Source: Streptomyces sp. NBC_01465 (lineage in GTDB: Bacteria > Actinomycetota > Actinomycetes > Streptomycetales > Streptomycetaceae). From it: 64,000 nucleotides of DNA. A model generated the notes under the pieces. That model did not search any database and had not been told where the DNA came from. It saw only the letters and a program-made list of their open reading frames with translations. A program made the position numbers and the translations under genes. The DNA lies in the NCBI RefSeq assembly GCF_036227325.1, contig NZ_CP109467.1, forward strand, positions 2,666,001-2,730,000. Reading direction: 5' to 3'. Positions 1-8,718 of the stretch are shown piece by piece (the first letter of the stretch is position 1; each line of letters begins with the position of its first letter).

Positions 1-1
1 G

Positions 2-1924
2 ATCTCCGAGCGCCGCTTCCTCGCCGAGATCGAGCACTCCAACATCGTCCGCATCTACAACTTCGTCGAGCACCTCGACCAGCGCACCGGCTCCATGGAC
101 GGCTACATCGTCATGGAGTACGTCGGCGGGAAGTCACTCAAGGAGATCGCCAACGACCGCCGTCAGGTGGGCGGGAAGCGCGATCCGCTCCCGGTCGAGC
201 AGGCCTGTGCGTACGGCATCGAGGCGCTCGAAGCCCTCGGCCACCTGCACAGCCGCAACCTTCTCTACTGCGACTTCAAGGTCGACAACGCGATCCAGCA
301 GGCCGACCAGCTGAAGCTGATCGACATGGGCGCGGTCCGCAGGATGGACGACGACGAGTCCGCGATCTACGGCACCGTCGGCTATCAGGCCCCCGAGGTC
401 GCCGAGGTCGGCCCCTCCGTCGCCTCCGACCTCTACACCGTCGCCCGCACGCTCGCCGTGCTGACCTTCGACTTCCAGGGCTATACGAACGTCTTCGTGG
501 ACTCCCTCCCCGACCCCGACAACATCGAGGTCTTCCGGACGTACGAGTCCTTCTACCGTCTGCTCGTACGGGCCACCGACCCGGACCCCGCCCGCCGTTT
601 CTCCTCCGCGGCCGAGATGGCGGAGCAGCTGACCGGCGTCCTGCGCGAGGTCGTCGCCCTCCAGACCGGCCGACCGCGTCCCGCGCTCTCCACGCTCTTC
701 GGCCTGGAGCTCAGGGTCACCGACGCGACGCTCTTCGCCGAACTGACCGGCGACGTCTCGACGTTGGGCTCCCGCGTGCTCCCGCCGTCACGGCGCGGGC
801 TCAAGCGGAGGACGGCAACGTACGCGAACGGAAACGGCGCACCCCGCGTCCTGGCCGCCGCCTCCGTCACCGCCGGGCCGCCGCCGCCCCAGCTCCCGCC
901 CGCCGCCTACGCCCCCACCCAGGCCGTGATCCCCGCCCCCCGCCACCCGGCGAACGGCGTCGACCTCACCGGCGGCCGGAACTCCGACACCCCCATCACC
1001 GCGACCCTGGACGCACGCGCCACCTCGCTTGCGCTCCCGGTGCCGCGCGTCGACCCGAACGACCCCAATGCCGGTTTCCTCGCGGGCCTCCTGGCCTCCG
1101 CGCCCTCCGAGGTGACGGCCGCCCTCCAGGCCGCGCCCAGCAGTTCGCTGGAGCTCAGGCTCCGGCAGGTGCGCGCCTGGCTGGAGAACCTCGACCTGTT
1201 CACCGCCGTCGAGGACATCCAGCAGCTGGAGGTCCAGCACCCCGACGACTGGCGCGTCGTCTGGTACCGCGGCCTCGCGTCGCTGGTCACCGGCGACCAC
1301 GAGACGGCGGCCCTCGCCTTCGACGCGATCTACGACGCGTTCCCCGGCGAGCCCGCCCCCAAGCTGGCCCTCGGCGTCTGCGCGGAGGTCCTCGGCCAGC
1401 TCGACAACGCCGCCGAGTACTACCGCCTCGTCTGGGCGACCGACCCCAGCTATGTGAGCTCCGCCTTCGGTCTGGCCCGCGTACAGCTCGCGGCCGGTGA
1501 CCGTACGGGCGCCGTGAAGACCCTCGAATCCGTCCCCGAGGCCTCGATCCACTACACGGCCGCCCGCGTGGCAGCCGTACGGGCGAGGCTCCGCAGGCGT
1601 GATCCGGGCGAGCCGCTCCTTGACGACCTTCGGGCCGCAGCCGCGCAGGTGGAGGCGTTGCAGGGCTTCGGCCTCGATGCCGTACGCCGCGAGCTGCTGT
1701 CCACGGAGGTACTGGGCACGGCGCTCGACTGGGTACTCTCCGGAGGCAGCGAGGGGCAGTTGGTCGCATCCATGACCCTGCTTGGCAACCCACTCGACGA
1801 GCGGGGCCTGCGCCTCGGTCTGGAACGCTCGTACCGGGTACTCGCCCGGCTCGCCCAGCGCGGCGAGGAGAGGATCGACCTGGTGGAGCGGGCCAACCGT
1901 TTCCGCCCCCGGACGTGGGTGTGA
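2..1924 (+). CDS. PknG-like serine/threonine protein kinase with TPR region (5' partial)
   Basis: The reading frame is open from base 2, so the true start lies outside the window; about 640 residues are visible. The kinase C-lobe shows a catalytic loop YCDFKVDN (Asp after YC), a DFG equivalent written IDMG, and an activation/APE segment GTVGYQAPEV. YCD and ID-x-G spellings are typical of the PknG group. After a proline/alanine-rich linker, the C-terminal half has helical repeats (LALGVCAEVLGQLDNAAEYY) like the PknG TPR domain. The rubredoxin-like N-terminus expected in this family would lie upstream. It heads an operon with a PP2C phosphatase, a VWA protein and an FHA protein, so it probably phosphorylates soluble targets read by the FHA protein. 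The substrate is unknown. Confidence 0.9.
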   Translation: MSERRFLAEIEHSNIVRIYNFVEHLDQRTGSMDGYIVMEYVGGKSLKEIANDRRQVGGKRDPLPVEQACAYGIEALEALGHLHSRNLLYCDFKVDNAIQQADQLKLIDMGAVRRMDDDESAIYGTVGYQAPEVAEVGPSVASDLYTVARTLAVLTFDFQGYTNVFVDSLPDPDNIEVFRTYESFYRLLVRATDPDPARRFSSAAEMAEQLTGVLREVVALQTGRPRPALSTLFGLELRVTDATLFAELTGDVSTLGSRVLPPSRRGLKRRTATYANGNGAPRVLAAASVTAGPPPPQLPPAAYAPTQAVIPAPRHPANGVDLTGGRNSDTPITATLDARATSLALPVPRVDPNDPNAGFLAGLLASAPSEVTAALQAAPSSSLELRLRQVRAWLENLDLFTAVEDIQQLEVQHPDDWRVVWYRGLASLVTGDHETAALAFDAIYDAFPGEPAPKLALGVCAEVLGQLDNAAEYYRLVWATDPSYVSSAFGLARVQLAAGDRTGAVKTLESVPEASIHYTAARVAAVRARLRRRDPGEPLLDDLRAAAAQVEALQGFGLDAVRRELLSTEVLGTALDWVLSGGSEGQLVASMTLLGNPLDERGLRLGLERSYRVLARLAQRGEERIDLVERANRFRPRTWV

Positions 1925-1928
1925 AGTG

Positions 1929-3203
1929 ATGTCGCAGACGAACCAGCCGGTCGCCACCGGGCGTTGCCCCGGCTGCGAGGAACCCGTGGAGGCGGGCGAC
2001 TTGTTCTGCGGTGCGTGCGGCCACGACCTCTCGGCCGTGACCGTCTCCGTGCCCGGGACCGACAGGCCGACCGTCGCCGTCAACGGCGCGGCAGCAGCGG
2101 CAGCCTGGCCGGCGGCCCCCGCGGAGAGCGCCTCCGCGGCCGTACAGACACCGACGGACCTCGCAGGGACGACATCGGGCGGCACCGAACTGCCCACCGC
2201 AGTACGGACGGACGACCCGCCCGAGCCTGCCGAGTATCCGCTCCCCGACCCGCGGACGGTCGAGCCGACCCCCGCGGCGGGTACCAAGATCTGTGTCGCC
2301 TGCCGCTCGGGCCGCATCGACGAGGACGGCTACTGCGAGAACTGCGGCCACGCCCAGCCCCGCGAGCGCGACCACATGGAGGAGGAGCTCGGCGCGGTCG
2401 CCGCCGTCTCCGACCGCGGCCTGCGCCACCACCGCAACGAGGACTCCTACGCGGTCTCCTCGACGGCCCTGCCCGACGGCTCCCCCGCCGTCATCGCCGT
2501 CGTCTGCGACGGGGTCTCCTCGGCGACCCGCCCCGACGAGGCATCGGCGGCTGCGGCCGTCGCCGCCAACGAGGCGCTGCTGGCGTCGCTGCCGCTGGGC
2601 ACCCACCCCCAGCAGGCGATGCACGAGGCGATCCTGGCCGCCGCCGAATCCGTCAACTCCCTTGTCACCGAGCACGGCGAGGCGATGGAGCACGACCCGA
2701 ACCGGCACACCAACGCCCCCGCCTGCACGATCGTCTCGGCGATCGTCGCGGGCGGACTGCTGGTCGTCGGCTGGGTCGGCGACAGCCGCGTCTACTGGGT
2801 GCCCGACGACCGCACCGCCCACCCCTCGCGCCTGACCGAGGACGACTCGTGGGCGGCGCAGATGGTCGCGACCGGCCTGATGAACGAGGAGCAGGCGTAC
2901 GCGGACGAGCGGGCGCACGCCATCACGGGCTGGCTGGGGGCGGACGCGTACGAACTGGAGCCGCACACCGCGTCGTTCAAGCCAGACCGCCCGGGAGTGG
3001 TGGTCGTCTGCACGGACGGTCTGTGGAACTACGCGGAGGGAGCCGAGGAGATGGCCGCCGTCGTGCCCGCCGACGCCGGCGCCCGCCCGCTGCACGGCGC
3101 ACAGGTGCTGGTCGGTCATGCGCTCGACGGCGGGGGCCACGACAACGTAACAGTGGCCGTGCTGCCGTTCCTCGTACCTCGGACAGGGGCAGGATCCGCC
3201 TGA
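1929..3203 (+). CDS. PP2C-family serine/threonine phosphatase with N-terminal zinc ribbons
   Basis: A 424-residue protein whose ATG lies 5 bases after the kinase stop. A GTG at 1926 is an alternative start. Two CxxC...CxxC zinc-ribbon-like blocks (CPGC...CGAC and CVAC...CENC) precede a PP2C domain with the metal/phosphate motifs RNEDS, VCDGVSS, GDSRVYW, CTDGLW and GGHDNVTV, so all the aspartates of the dimetal site appear present. It is predicted to be a cytosolic Mn/Mg-dependent phosphatase that opposes the upstream kinase. The zinc ribbons resemble those at the start of the FHA protein two genes downstream, which suggests a shared docking module. Confidence 0.93.
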   Translation: MSQTNQPVATGRCPGCEEPVEAGDLFCGACGHDLSAVTVSVPGTDRPTVAVNGAAAAAAWPAAPAESASAAVQTPTDLAGTTSGGTELPTAVRTDDPPEPAEYPLPDPRTVEPTPAAGTKICVACRSGRIDEDGYCENCGHAQPRERDHMEEELGAVAAVSDRGLRHHRNEDSYAVSSTALPDGSPAVIAVVCDGVSSATRPDEASAAAAVAANEALLASLPLGTHPQQAMHEAILAAAESVNSLVTEHGEAMEHDPNRHTNAPACTIVSAIVAGGLLVVGWVGDSRVYWVPDDRTAHPSRLTEDDSWAAQMVATGLMNEEQAYADERAHAITGWLGADAYELEPHTASFKPDRPGVVVVCTDGLWNYAEGAEEMAAVVPADAGARPLHGAQVLVGHALDGGGHDNVTVAVLPFLVPRTGAGSA

Positions 3204-3245
3204 GACGGCGCGCACCCCGCTTTATCCTCTTAAGGAGCCAGTGAA

Positions 3246-4589
3246 ATGGCCAATTTCGCCAAGCCCAACGTGCCGCAGTTCTCTGTCGACGTGTACCAGA
3301 ACGAGTACCTCCCCGAGGGCGGCCGTGAGGTCAACGCCATCGTCACGGTCACCTCGACCGGCGGCGCCTCGCTGATGAGCCCCGGCCCGTCCCCTTCCTC
3401 CATACCGGGGCAGGCGCCCGGCGCCGCCGTAGTGATCATGGTGGACTGCTCGGGGTCGATGGACTACCCGCCGACCAAGATGCGCAATGCCCGCGACGCC
3501 ACGGCCGCCGCGATCAGCACGCTGCGCGACGGCACGGCCTTCGCGATCGTCGGCGGTACGCACATCGCCAAGGAGGTCTACCCCGGCAACGGGCGCCTCG
3601 CGATCGCCGACAACACCACCCGCGGCCAGGCGAAAGAGGCCCTGCGCAAGCTGAGCGCGGGCGGCGGTACGGCGATCGGCACCTGGCTGCGGCTGACCGA
3701 CCGCCTCCTGGCCTCCGCGGACGTCCCGATCCGGCACGGAATTCTCCTCACCGACGGCCGCAACGAGCACGAGTCGCCCGAGGACCTCAAGTCCGCGCTC
3801 GACGCCTGCGCGGGCCGCTTCACCTGCGACGCCCGCGGCGTCGGTACGGACTGGGAGGTGAAGGAGGTCACAGGCATCGCATCGGCGCTGCTCGGCACCG
3901 CCGACATCGTCGCCGATCCGGCCAACCTCGCCGCGGACTTCACGCAGATGATGGAGAACGCGATGGGCAAGGAGGTCGCGGACGTCGCACTGCGGCTCTG
4001 GACCCCGGTCGGCGTGGAGATCAAGTTCGTCAAGCAAGTGGCGCCCACCGTCGAGGAGTTGACGCTGCGCCGCACCGAGGTCGGCCCGCGCGCCGGCGAC
4101 TATCCGACGGGCTCCTGGGGCGACGAGTCCCGCGACTACCACGTGTGCGTGGCCGTCCCCGAGGCCGGAATCGGCCAGGAGATGCTGGCCGCCCGCGTCT
4201 CTCTCGTACTCCCCGATCCGCTCGGCGGGACGCCGCAGACGCTCTCGCAGGGGCTGGTGAGGGCAGTCTGGACGGACGACATGTCGGCCTCCACGTCCAT
4301 CAATCCGCAGGTGGCGCACTACACAGGCCAGGCCGAACTGGCACAAGTCATCCAACAGGGTCTGGATGCCCGCAAATCGGGCGACGTGGACGGCGCAACG
4401 GCCAAGCTGGGGCGGGCGGTTCAGCTCGCGGCGGCCTCGGGGAACGCAGATACTGCGAAACTGCTTTCGAAGGTGGTCGACGTCGTGGATGAAGCGACAG
4501 GTACCGTACGGCTGAAGGCGAAGGTCGCGGAAGCGGACGAGATGACTCTCGAGACACGCTCCACCAAGACTGTTCGCGTAAAGAAGTAG
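3246..4589 (+). CDS. von Willebrand factor A domain protein
   Basis: A 447-residue protein with an AAGGAG Shine-Dalgarno at 3232-3237, 8 bases before the ATG. The VWA core carries a MIDAS motif DCSGS near residue 64 after an IIMV strand, and later LLTDGRNEH. The C-terminal half is a beta-rich region followed by a helical segment. There is no signal peptide or membrane helix, so it should be a cytosolic metal-dependent scaffold. The position between phosphatase and FHA protein points to a kinase/phosphatase/VWA/FHA signalling complex. The partner protein cannot be told from sequence. Confidence 0.9.
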   Translation: MANFAKPNVPQFSVDVYQNEYLPEGGREVNAIVTVTSTGGASLMSPGPSPSSIPGQAPGAAVVIMVDCSGSMDYPPTKMRNARDATAAAISTLRDGTAFAIVGGTHIAKEVYPGNGRLAIADNTTRGQAKEALRKLSAGGGTAIGTWLRLTDRLLASADVPIRHGILLTDGRNEHESPEDLKSALDACAGRFTCDARGVGTDWEVKEVTGIASALLGTADIVADPANLAADFTQMMENAMGKEVADVALRLWTPVGVEIKFVKQVAPTVEELTLRRTEVGPRAGDYPTGSWGDESRDYHVCVAVPEAGIGQEMLAARVSLVLPDPLGGTPQTLSQGLVRAVWTDDMSASTSINPQVAHYTGQAELAQVIQQGLDARKSGDVDGATAKLGRAVQLAAASGNADTAKLLSKVVDVVDEATGTVRLKAKVAEADEMTLETRSTKTVRVKK

Positions 4590-4604
4590 AAGGGGATCGA
4601 CTCC

Positions 4605-5909
4605 ATGGCGACCTGCCCGAACGGACACCAGTCGGGTTCCGACGACTGGTGCGAGGTCTGCGGCCATCGCATGGGCGCCGTGCCGCCGCCCCCTCCTCCG
4701 CCCCCGCCGTACGGGGGTGGAGCGCCCCAGCAGCAGCCCGGGTACGGCTACCCGCCGTCAGGCGGCGACCCCACCGCCCAGGCGGAGCTCTGCCCGCAGT
4801 GCCGTACGCCGCGCGAGGCGATGGCGCCGTACTGCGAGGAGTGCCGCTGGAACTTCCTCACGAACACCGCGACCTCCTACACCCCGCTGGCCCCGCAGCC
4901 GCCCCAGCCCTCTCAGGGGCTGAACCTGCCGCCCGGGTTCCAGGCCCAGCAGGCCCCGCCGCCCCCTCCGCAGCAGCAGCGTCCGCAGCCGCCGGCGGCC
5001 GGGACGGCTCCGGATCCGTACGAGTACCAGAGCTCGCGCCCGTCGCAGATGAACCGGCCCGCCGAGCCGCTGAACGCCGACCCGTCGATGCGCCAGCAGC
5101 AGGGCCCGCCCCCGCCGCCGCCCGCCTTCCAGCAGCAGCCGGGTCCGCCCCCGCCGCCGCAGGGGTTCCAGCAGCAGCAGCCCGGTCCGCCGCCTCCGCC
5201 GCAGCAGCACCAGCAGCAGCAGGAGTTCCAGCAGCAGGCCCCGCCGCCGCCCCAGGCCTTCCAGCAGCAGGCCCCGCCGCAGTTCCAGCAGCAGGCGCCC
5301 CCGCAGCACACGCAGCACCCCCAGCAGACGGCGCCGCCGCAGCCGGGCGGTGACGACTGGCTGCTGCCGCCGCCCTCGCAGCAGGAGTTCCAGCAGCAGG
5401 CACCGCCGCCTCCGCAGCAGCACCAGCAGGAGTTCCAACCCCAGCAGCCGCAGCACACGCAGCAGCCCCCACAGCAGCAGCACACGCAGGCACCCCAGGG
5501 AACGCTCGCCTGGTCGGCCACCATCGGCCCCGACCGCGAGTACTTCATGGCGATGATGCACCGCAGCGGCCCCGACGCGGCAGGCCTCAACCTGCCCGCG
5601 TACTCCCCGGAGCAGCAGCGCCCGCTGGTCGGCAACCAGATCACCATCGGCCGCCGCCGCCACTCCACCGGTGAGTCCCCCGACATCGATCTGTCGGTCC
5701 CGCCAGAGGACCCGGGCGTCTCGCACCAGCACGCCGTGCTGGTGCAGCAGCCCGACAGCAGTTGGGCGGTCGTCGACCAGAACTCCACCAACGGCACGAC
5801 GATCAACGGCGGCGAGGAGCCGATCCAGCCCTACGTCCCCGTCCAGCTCCAGGCCGGCGACCGGGTCCACGTGGGCGCCTGGACGACGATCACGATCCAC
5901 CAGGGCTGA
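4605..5909 (+). CDS. Zinc-ribbon / Pro-Gln-rich / FHA-domain adaptor
   Basis: A 434-residue protein in three parts. Residues 1-85 have zinc-ribbon cysteine pairs (CPNGH...CEVCGH and CPQC...CEEC). Residues 90-310 are a low-complexity linker of P and Q runs, encoded by CAG/CCG repeats. The C-terminal 110 residues are an FHA domain with the canonical GR, SHQHA and NSTNGT motifs that bind phosphothreonine. It is the last gene of the kinase operon and probably reads the kinase's output. Its 3' end overlaps the convergent methyltransferase gene by 20 bp. The linker length is likely to vary among strains. Confidence 0.92.
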   Translation: MATCPNGHQSGSDDWCEVCGHRMGAVPPPPPPPPPYGGGAPQQQPGYGYPPSGGDPTAQAELCPQCRTPREAMAPYCEECRWNFLTNTATSYTPLAPQPPQPSQGLNLPPGFQAQQAPPPPPQQQRPQPPAAGTAPDPYEYQSSRPSQMNRPAEPLNADPSMRQQQGPPPPPPAFQQQPGPPPPPQGFQQQQPGPPPPPQQHQQQQEFQQQAPPPPQAFQQQAPPQFQQQAPPQHTQHPQQTAPPQPGGDDWLLPPPSQQEFQQQAPPPPQQHQQEFQPQQPQHTQQPPQQQHTQAPQGTLAWSATIGPDREYFMAMMHRSGPDAAGLNLPAYSPEQQRPLVGNQITIGRRRHSTGESPDIDLSVPPEDPGVSHQHAVLVQQPDSSWAVVDQNSTNGTTINGGEEPIQPYVPVQLQAGDRVHVGAWTTITIHQG

Positions 5910-6846
5910 ACAGCTCCCACACATAGGGCCCGCCCGGGTCGTCCAGCCAGGCCCACTGGCCGCCGTCCCGGAGCGTCACCCCGAACCTCTCCCTCTGCGG
6001 GCGCTTCTCGCGCTCCCAGAGGGAGAGTGCTTCCTGGGGGTCGAGACTCCCCGCGGTCAGCGACAGCAGGAACCGGAACAGCCCGTTCTGCAGCGCCTTC
6101 CGCGGCAGCCCGCCAATGTGCTGATGCACGCCCTCACCACCGCCCCGCAGCGCCACGAAGTACGCGGGCGTGTGCAGGAACCGCCCTTCCGCGTAGGTCG
6201 CGTCCCGCACCTCCAGCAGGATCAGCCCGGTCGACAGCGGTGCCAGGATCCGCGCCCCCTCCCTGCACTGCGCGAGCCACGCCTGCGGCACGGAGGGCAG
6301 GGTGCAGGTCGCGATGATCCGGTCGTACGGCGCCCGGGCAGGACACCCGCGCGCCCCGTCCCCCGCCACCACCTCGGGACGGAACCCGGCGGCGGCCAGA
6401 TGCGCCCGCGCGGACTCCGCGATCTCCACGTCGTACTCGACGCTCGTCACACACCGCTCCCCGAGCCGGTGCGAGAGCAGCGCCGCGTTGTAGCCGCTGC
6501 CCGCCCCGATCTCCAGTACGGCGTCCCCCTCGCGCACCCGGAGCTCTTCCAGCATCCGGGCCATCAGCGACGGCTGGCTGCTGGAGGAGACCAGTTCCCC
6601 GTCCTTCATCCGCGTCCCGAGCGGTTCGTCCGCGTACACGCCCTTCAGCCAGCGCTCGCGCCGCCCGGGATCCGGGTCCTCGCCCCAGAGACGCTCGGGA
6701 ATCCCGGGCCGGCCCGTGAAGAAGTACGGCACGAAGAGATGCCGCGGCACCTCGGTGAAAGCCGCCCGCCAGGCGGGATCCGCCAGTCCCCCGCCCCGGA
6801 CGATCTCCCGCACCAGCGCCTCCCGCAGTTCCCGGTGTGCGCTCAT
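5890..6846 (-). CDS. Protein-L-isoaspartate O-methyltransferase-like protein
   Basis: A 318-residue protein. The ATG at 6846 is chosen because family similarity begins at MSAHRELREALV. The SAM-binding motif I is LEIGAGSGYNAALLS; the PCMT-type substrate segment SQPSLMARMLE precedes it. The protein is longer than the roughly 210-residue bacterial Pcm, with a C-terminal extension containing WxW and VWELF. Such longer forms are common in actinomycetes and may act on peptides or other substrates instead of repairing isoaspartate. It is transcribed divergently from the globin gene, with a 69-bp gap. Confidence 0.85.
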   Translation of the reverse strand: MSAHRELREALVREIVRGGGLADPAWRAAFTEVPRHLFVPYFFTGRPGIPERLWGEDPDPGRRERWLKGVYADEPLGTRMKDGELVSSSSQPSLMARMLEELRVREGDAVLEIGAGSGYNAALLSHRLGERCVTSVEYDVEIAESARAHLAAAGFRPEVVAGDGARGCPARAPYDRIIATCTLPSVPQAWLAQCREGARILAPLSTGLILLEVRDATYAEGRFLHTPAYFVALRGGGEGVHQHIGGLPRKALQNGLFRFLLSLTAGSLDPQEALSLWEREKRPQRERFGVTLRDGGQWAWLDDPGGPYVWELFSPGGS

Positions 6847-6915
6847 GCCTCCACTGTGCGCCGTCGTGGCCGTAGGACCAAGGTCCTCCGCCGCGCCGTC
6901 TGAGACGATGGAGGT

Positions 6916-7320
6916 GTGACAGAGATCCCGCACGGCACCCTCCAGGAGCAGACCTTCTACGAGCAGGTCGGTGGCGAGCCGACGTTCCGCCGCCTCGTCC
7001 ACCGCTTCTACCAGGGCGTCGCCGAGGACCCGCTGCTGCGCCCGATGTACCCGGAGGAGGACCTGGGCCCGGCCGAGGAGCGCCTGGTCCTGTTCCTGAT
7101 GCAGTACTGGGGCGGCCCGCGCACGTACAGCGACCACCGCGGCCACCCCCGCCTGCGGATGCGGCACGCGCCCTTCGCAGTGGACCGGGCGGCGCACGAC
7201 GCGTGGCTGACCCATATGCGGGTGGCGGTCGACGAGTTGAAGCTCTCCGCCGAGCACGAGGAGCAGCTCTGGCGGTACTTGACCTACGCGGCGGCCTCCA
7301 TGGTGAACACCGAGGGCTGA
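6916..7320 (+). CDS. Truncated haemoglobin (group II / TrHbO type)
   Basis: A 134-residue globin. The GTG at 6916 gives the usual N-terminus leading into LQEQTFYEQVGG; a GGAGG at 6910-6914 lies unusually close. Diagnostic positions are present: a Tyr in the B helix (RFYQGV), the group II YWGGP turn, the proximal His in RMRHAPF and Trp in the G helix (AWL). It should bind haem and O2/NO in the cytosol and act in oxygen handling or NO detoxification. Confidence 0.93.
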   Translation: MTEIPHGTLQEQTFYEQVGGEPTFRRLVHRFYQGVAEDPLLRPMYPEEDLGPAEERLVLFLMQYWGGPRTYSDHRGHPRLRMRHAPFAVDRAAHDAWLTHMRVAVDELKLSAEHEEQLWRYLTYAAASMVNTEG

Positions 7321-7458
7321 TCCGGCCCCCGCTCGCGATCGTCACGGAACTGTCCGTTCCGCCTCAATTCCGTACGAGTGGACCATGCCGGCCTCCTCCC
7401 CGCCCCCGCAGACCGCACCATGTGCTCAGGGGACAGCAGGGACACCAGGGGGAGAAGC

Positions 7459-7839
7459 ATGGTCGACGACGTCGAAGCGTGTGCACGCATCCTGGCCGCG
7501 GCACTGCACTCGGTCGCCGCGGGGGACCGGCTCTTCGCACCCGACGTGACCCGCCGCCTGCTGGACGCCCACACCCACCCGTACAAGAACGCCGACGGCG
7601 ACCGGCCGCCCCCCGATCTCAAGCGGCTCACACCGCGTGAGCTGGAGATCCTGCGACTGGTCGCCACCGGCGCCGACAACTGCGCCATCGCGGCCCTGCT
7701 GACGGTGAGCGAGGCCACCGTGAAATCACATCTGAGCCGGGCGATGACCAAGCTCGGGGTGTGCAGCAGGGCGCAGGCGGTGGTGGCGGCGTACGAGGCG
7801 GGGCTCGTGGTCCCGCGTCACTGCCACCAGAAGCACTGA
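7459..7839 (+). CDS. Short LuxR/NarL-type HTH regulator without receiver domain
   Basis: A 126-residue protein. The ATG follows AGGGGGAGA by a few bases. The C-terminal half is a clear LuxR HTH: LTPRELEILRLVATG, then the recognition helix EATVKSHLSRAMTKL. The N-terminus keeps only the NarL-type linker (AGDRLFAPDVTRRLLD) and lacks the phospho-acceptor receiver. It could be a stand-alone DNA-binding protein or a receiver-deleted response regulator. It converges on the transpeptidase-like gene with a 7-bp gap. Confidence 0.82.
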   Translation: MVDDVEACARILAAALHSVAAGDRLFAPDVTRRLLDAHTHPYKNADGDRPPPDLKRLTPRELEILRLVATGADNCAIAALLTVSEATVKSHLSRAMTKLGVCSRAQAVVAAYEAGLVVPRHCHQKH

Positions 7840-7846
7840 CGATGCG

Positions 7847-8467
7847 TCAGGAAACGTACAGCTTGGTCGGCTTGGGGTAGTTCGACCGATATCCCTTGAG
7901 CGCCCGCACATCGGCCGGCTTCAACTTGATGCAGCCGTACGACTTGTAGTCGCTGTTGCCGTCCCAGCGCGTGGGCTCGCTCGTGCCCTGCTTGCCGTTG
8001 GTGAGCATCTCGCTGTGGATGAAGAGCTCGGTGCGCAGGGTGCCGCTCTTCCCGCCGCCCTTGCACTTCTTGTTGCCGATGTCCCACGCGACGCCGTGCA
8101 CGGTGCCGACGTGATTGCTGTAGAACGTGCCGATGTTGTACGTGGCGCTGGGCAGCCAGCCCTGGTTCGATTTGCAGGCGTCGCGGCCGATCTTGTTGGA
8201 CGCCGTACCGAGCCCGGAGCCCGCCCGCCAGCTGGCGACGGTGTGGGTGCGGACCTTGTCGGCGTTGATCACCTGGACGTAGACCAGGCTGAGGCGCGAG
8301 TTGGACGGGTCCTTGCTGTTCTTCTTGAACTGCAGATACGTGTAGCTCTTCGCCGCGGCGGCCGAAGCATGCGCCGACGCCGGCAGCAGACCGACACCGG
8401 CTATCGCGACCCCCGCCGCGACAACGGCCTGCAGACCCCGTACGGCGCTCCCCCGAGATGCGAACAT
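7847..8467 (-). CDS. Secreted L,D-transpeptidase-like protein with altered catalytic motif
   Basis: A 206-residue protein with a GGGGG-type Shine-Dalgarno before the ATG at 8467. It has a signal peptide (basic N-terminus, AVVAAGVAIAGVGLLPASAHA) and a compact extracellular domain. IHSEM (about residue 151) and SYGCIKL (Cys about 178) match the two conserved blocks of the YkuD catalytic fold, normally H...SHGCIR. The histidine next to the nucleophilic cysteine is Tyr here. The family crosslinks peptidoglycan 3-3; whether this variant is active is uncertain. Confidence 0.75.
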   Translation of the reverse strand: MFASRGSAVRGLQAVVAAGVAIAGVGLLPASAHASAAAAKSYTYLQFKKNSKDPSNSRLSLVYVQVINADKVRTHTVASWRAGSGLGTASNKIGRDACKSNQGWLPSATYNIGTFYSNHVGTVHGVAWDIGNKKCKGGGKSGTLRTELFIHSEMLTNGKQGTSEPTRWDGNSDYKSYGCIKLKPADVRALKGYRSNYPKPTKLYVS

Positions 8468-8718
8468 CAGCGGTTCCCCCTTCTCACGACCGGCCCCTGG
8501 TCGGGCCGGTGTGCGAGAAACGTACGAGAGCACGCGAGCCGCGTCCTCCCCCAGCCGTATGCACTCCCCCTCAACCCTGGGACGAGACGGAATCCGGAGT
8601 TCACGCCCCGCATTCCGGTCACAATCGCATCAAGGTCGTCCGGCAAGCGGTTACATCAGGCCCGTGCTGTCTGAAAGCATCCGGAAGGACGTTCGGGGGC
8701 GTGGGTCGAGGGGGACGT
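8468..8718. promoter_or_regulatory. Divergent promoter region
   Basis: A 251-bp non-coding interval between the leftward transpeptidase-like gene and the rightward permease operon. It should hold both promoters. I see no convincing inverted repeat. Confidence 0.5.

Noticed and set aside
788..3215. Long leftward open frames across the kinase and phosphatase genes
   Set aside because: Shadow translations of high-GC coding DNA; the plus-strand frames hold all conserved kinase and PP2C motifs.
4980..5500. Regular CAG/CCG repeats that could suggest a repeat array
   Set aside because: They encode the in-frame Pro/Gln linker of the FHA protein; there are no unique spacers, so it is not a CRISPR.
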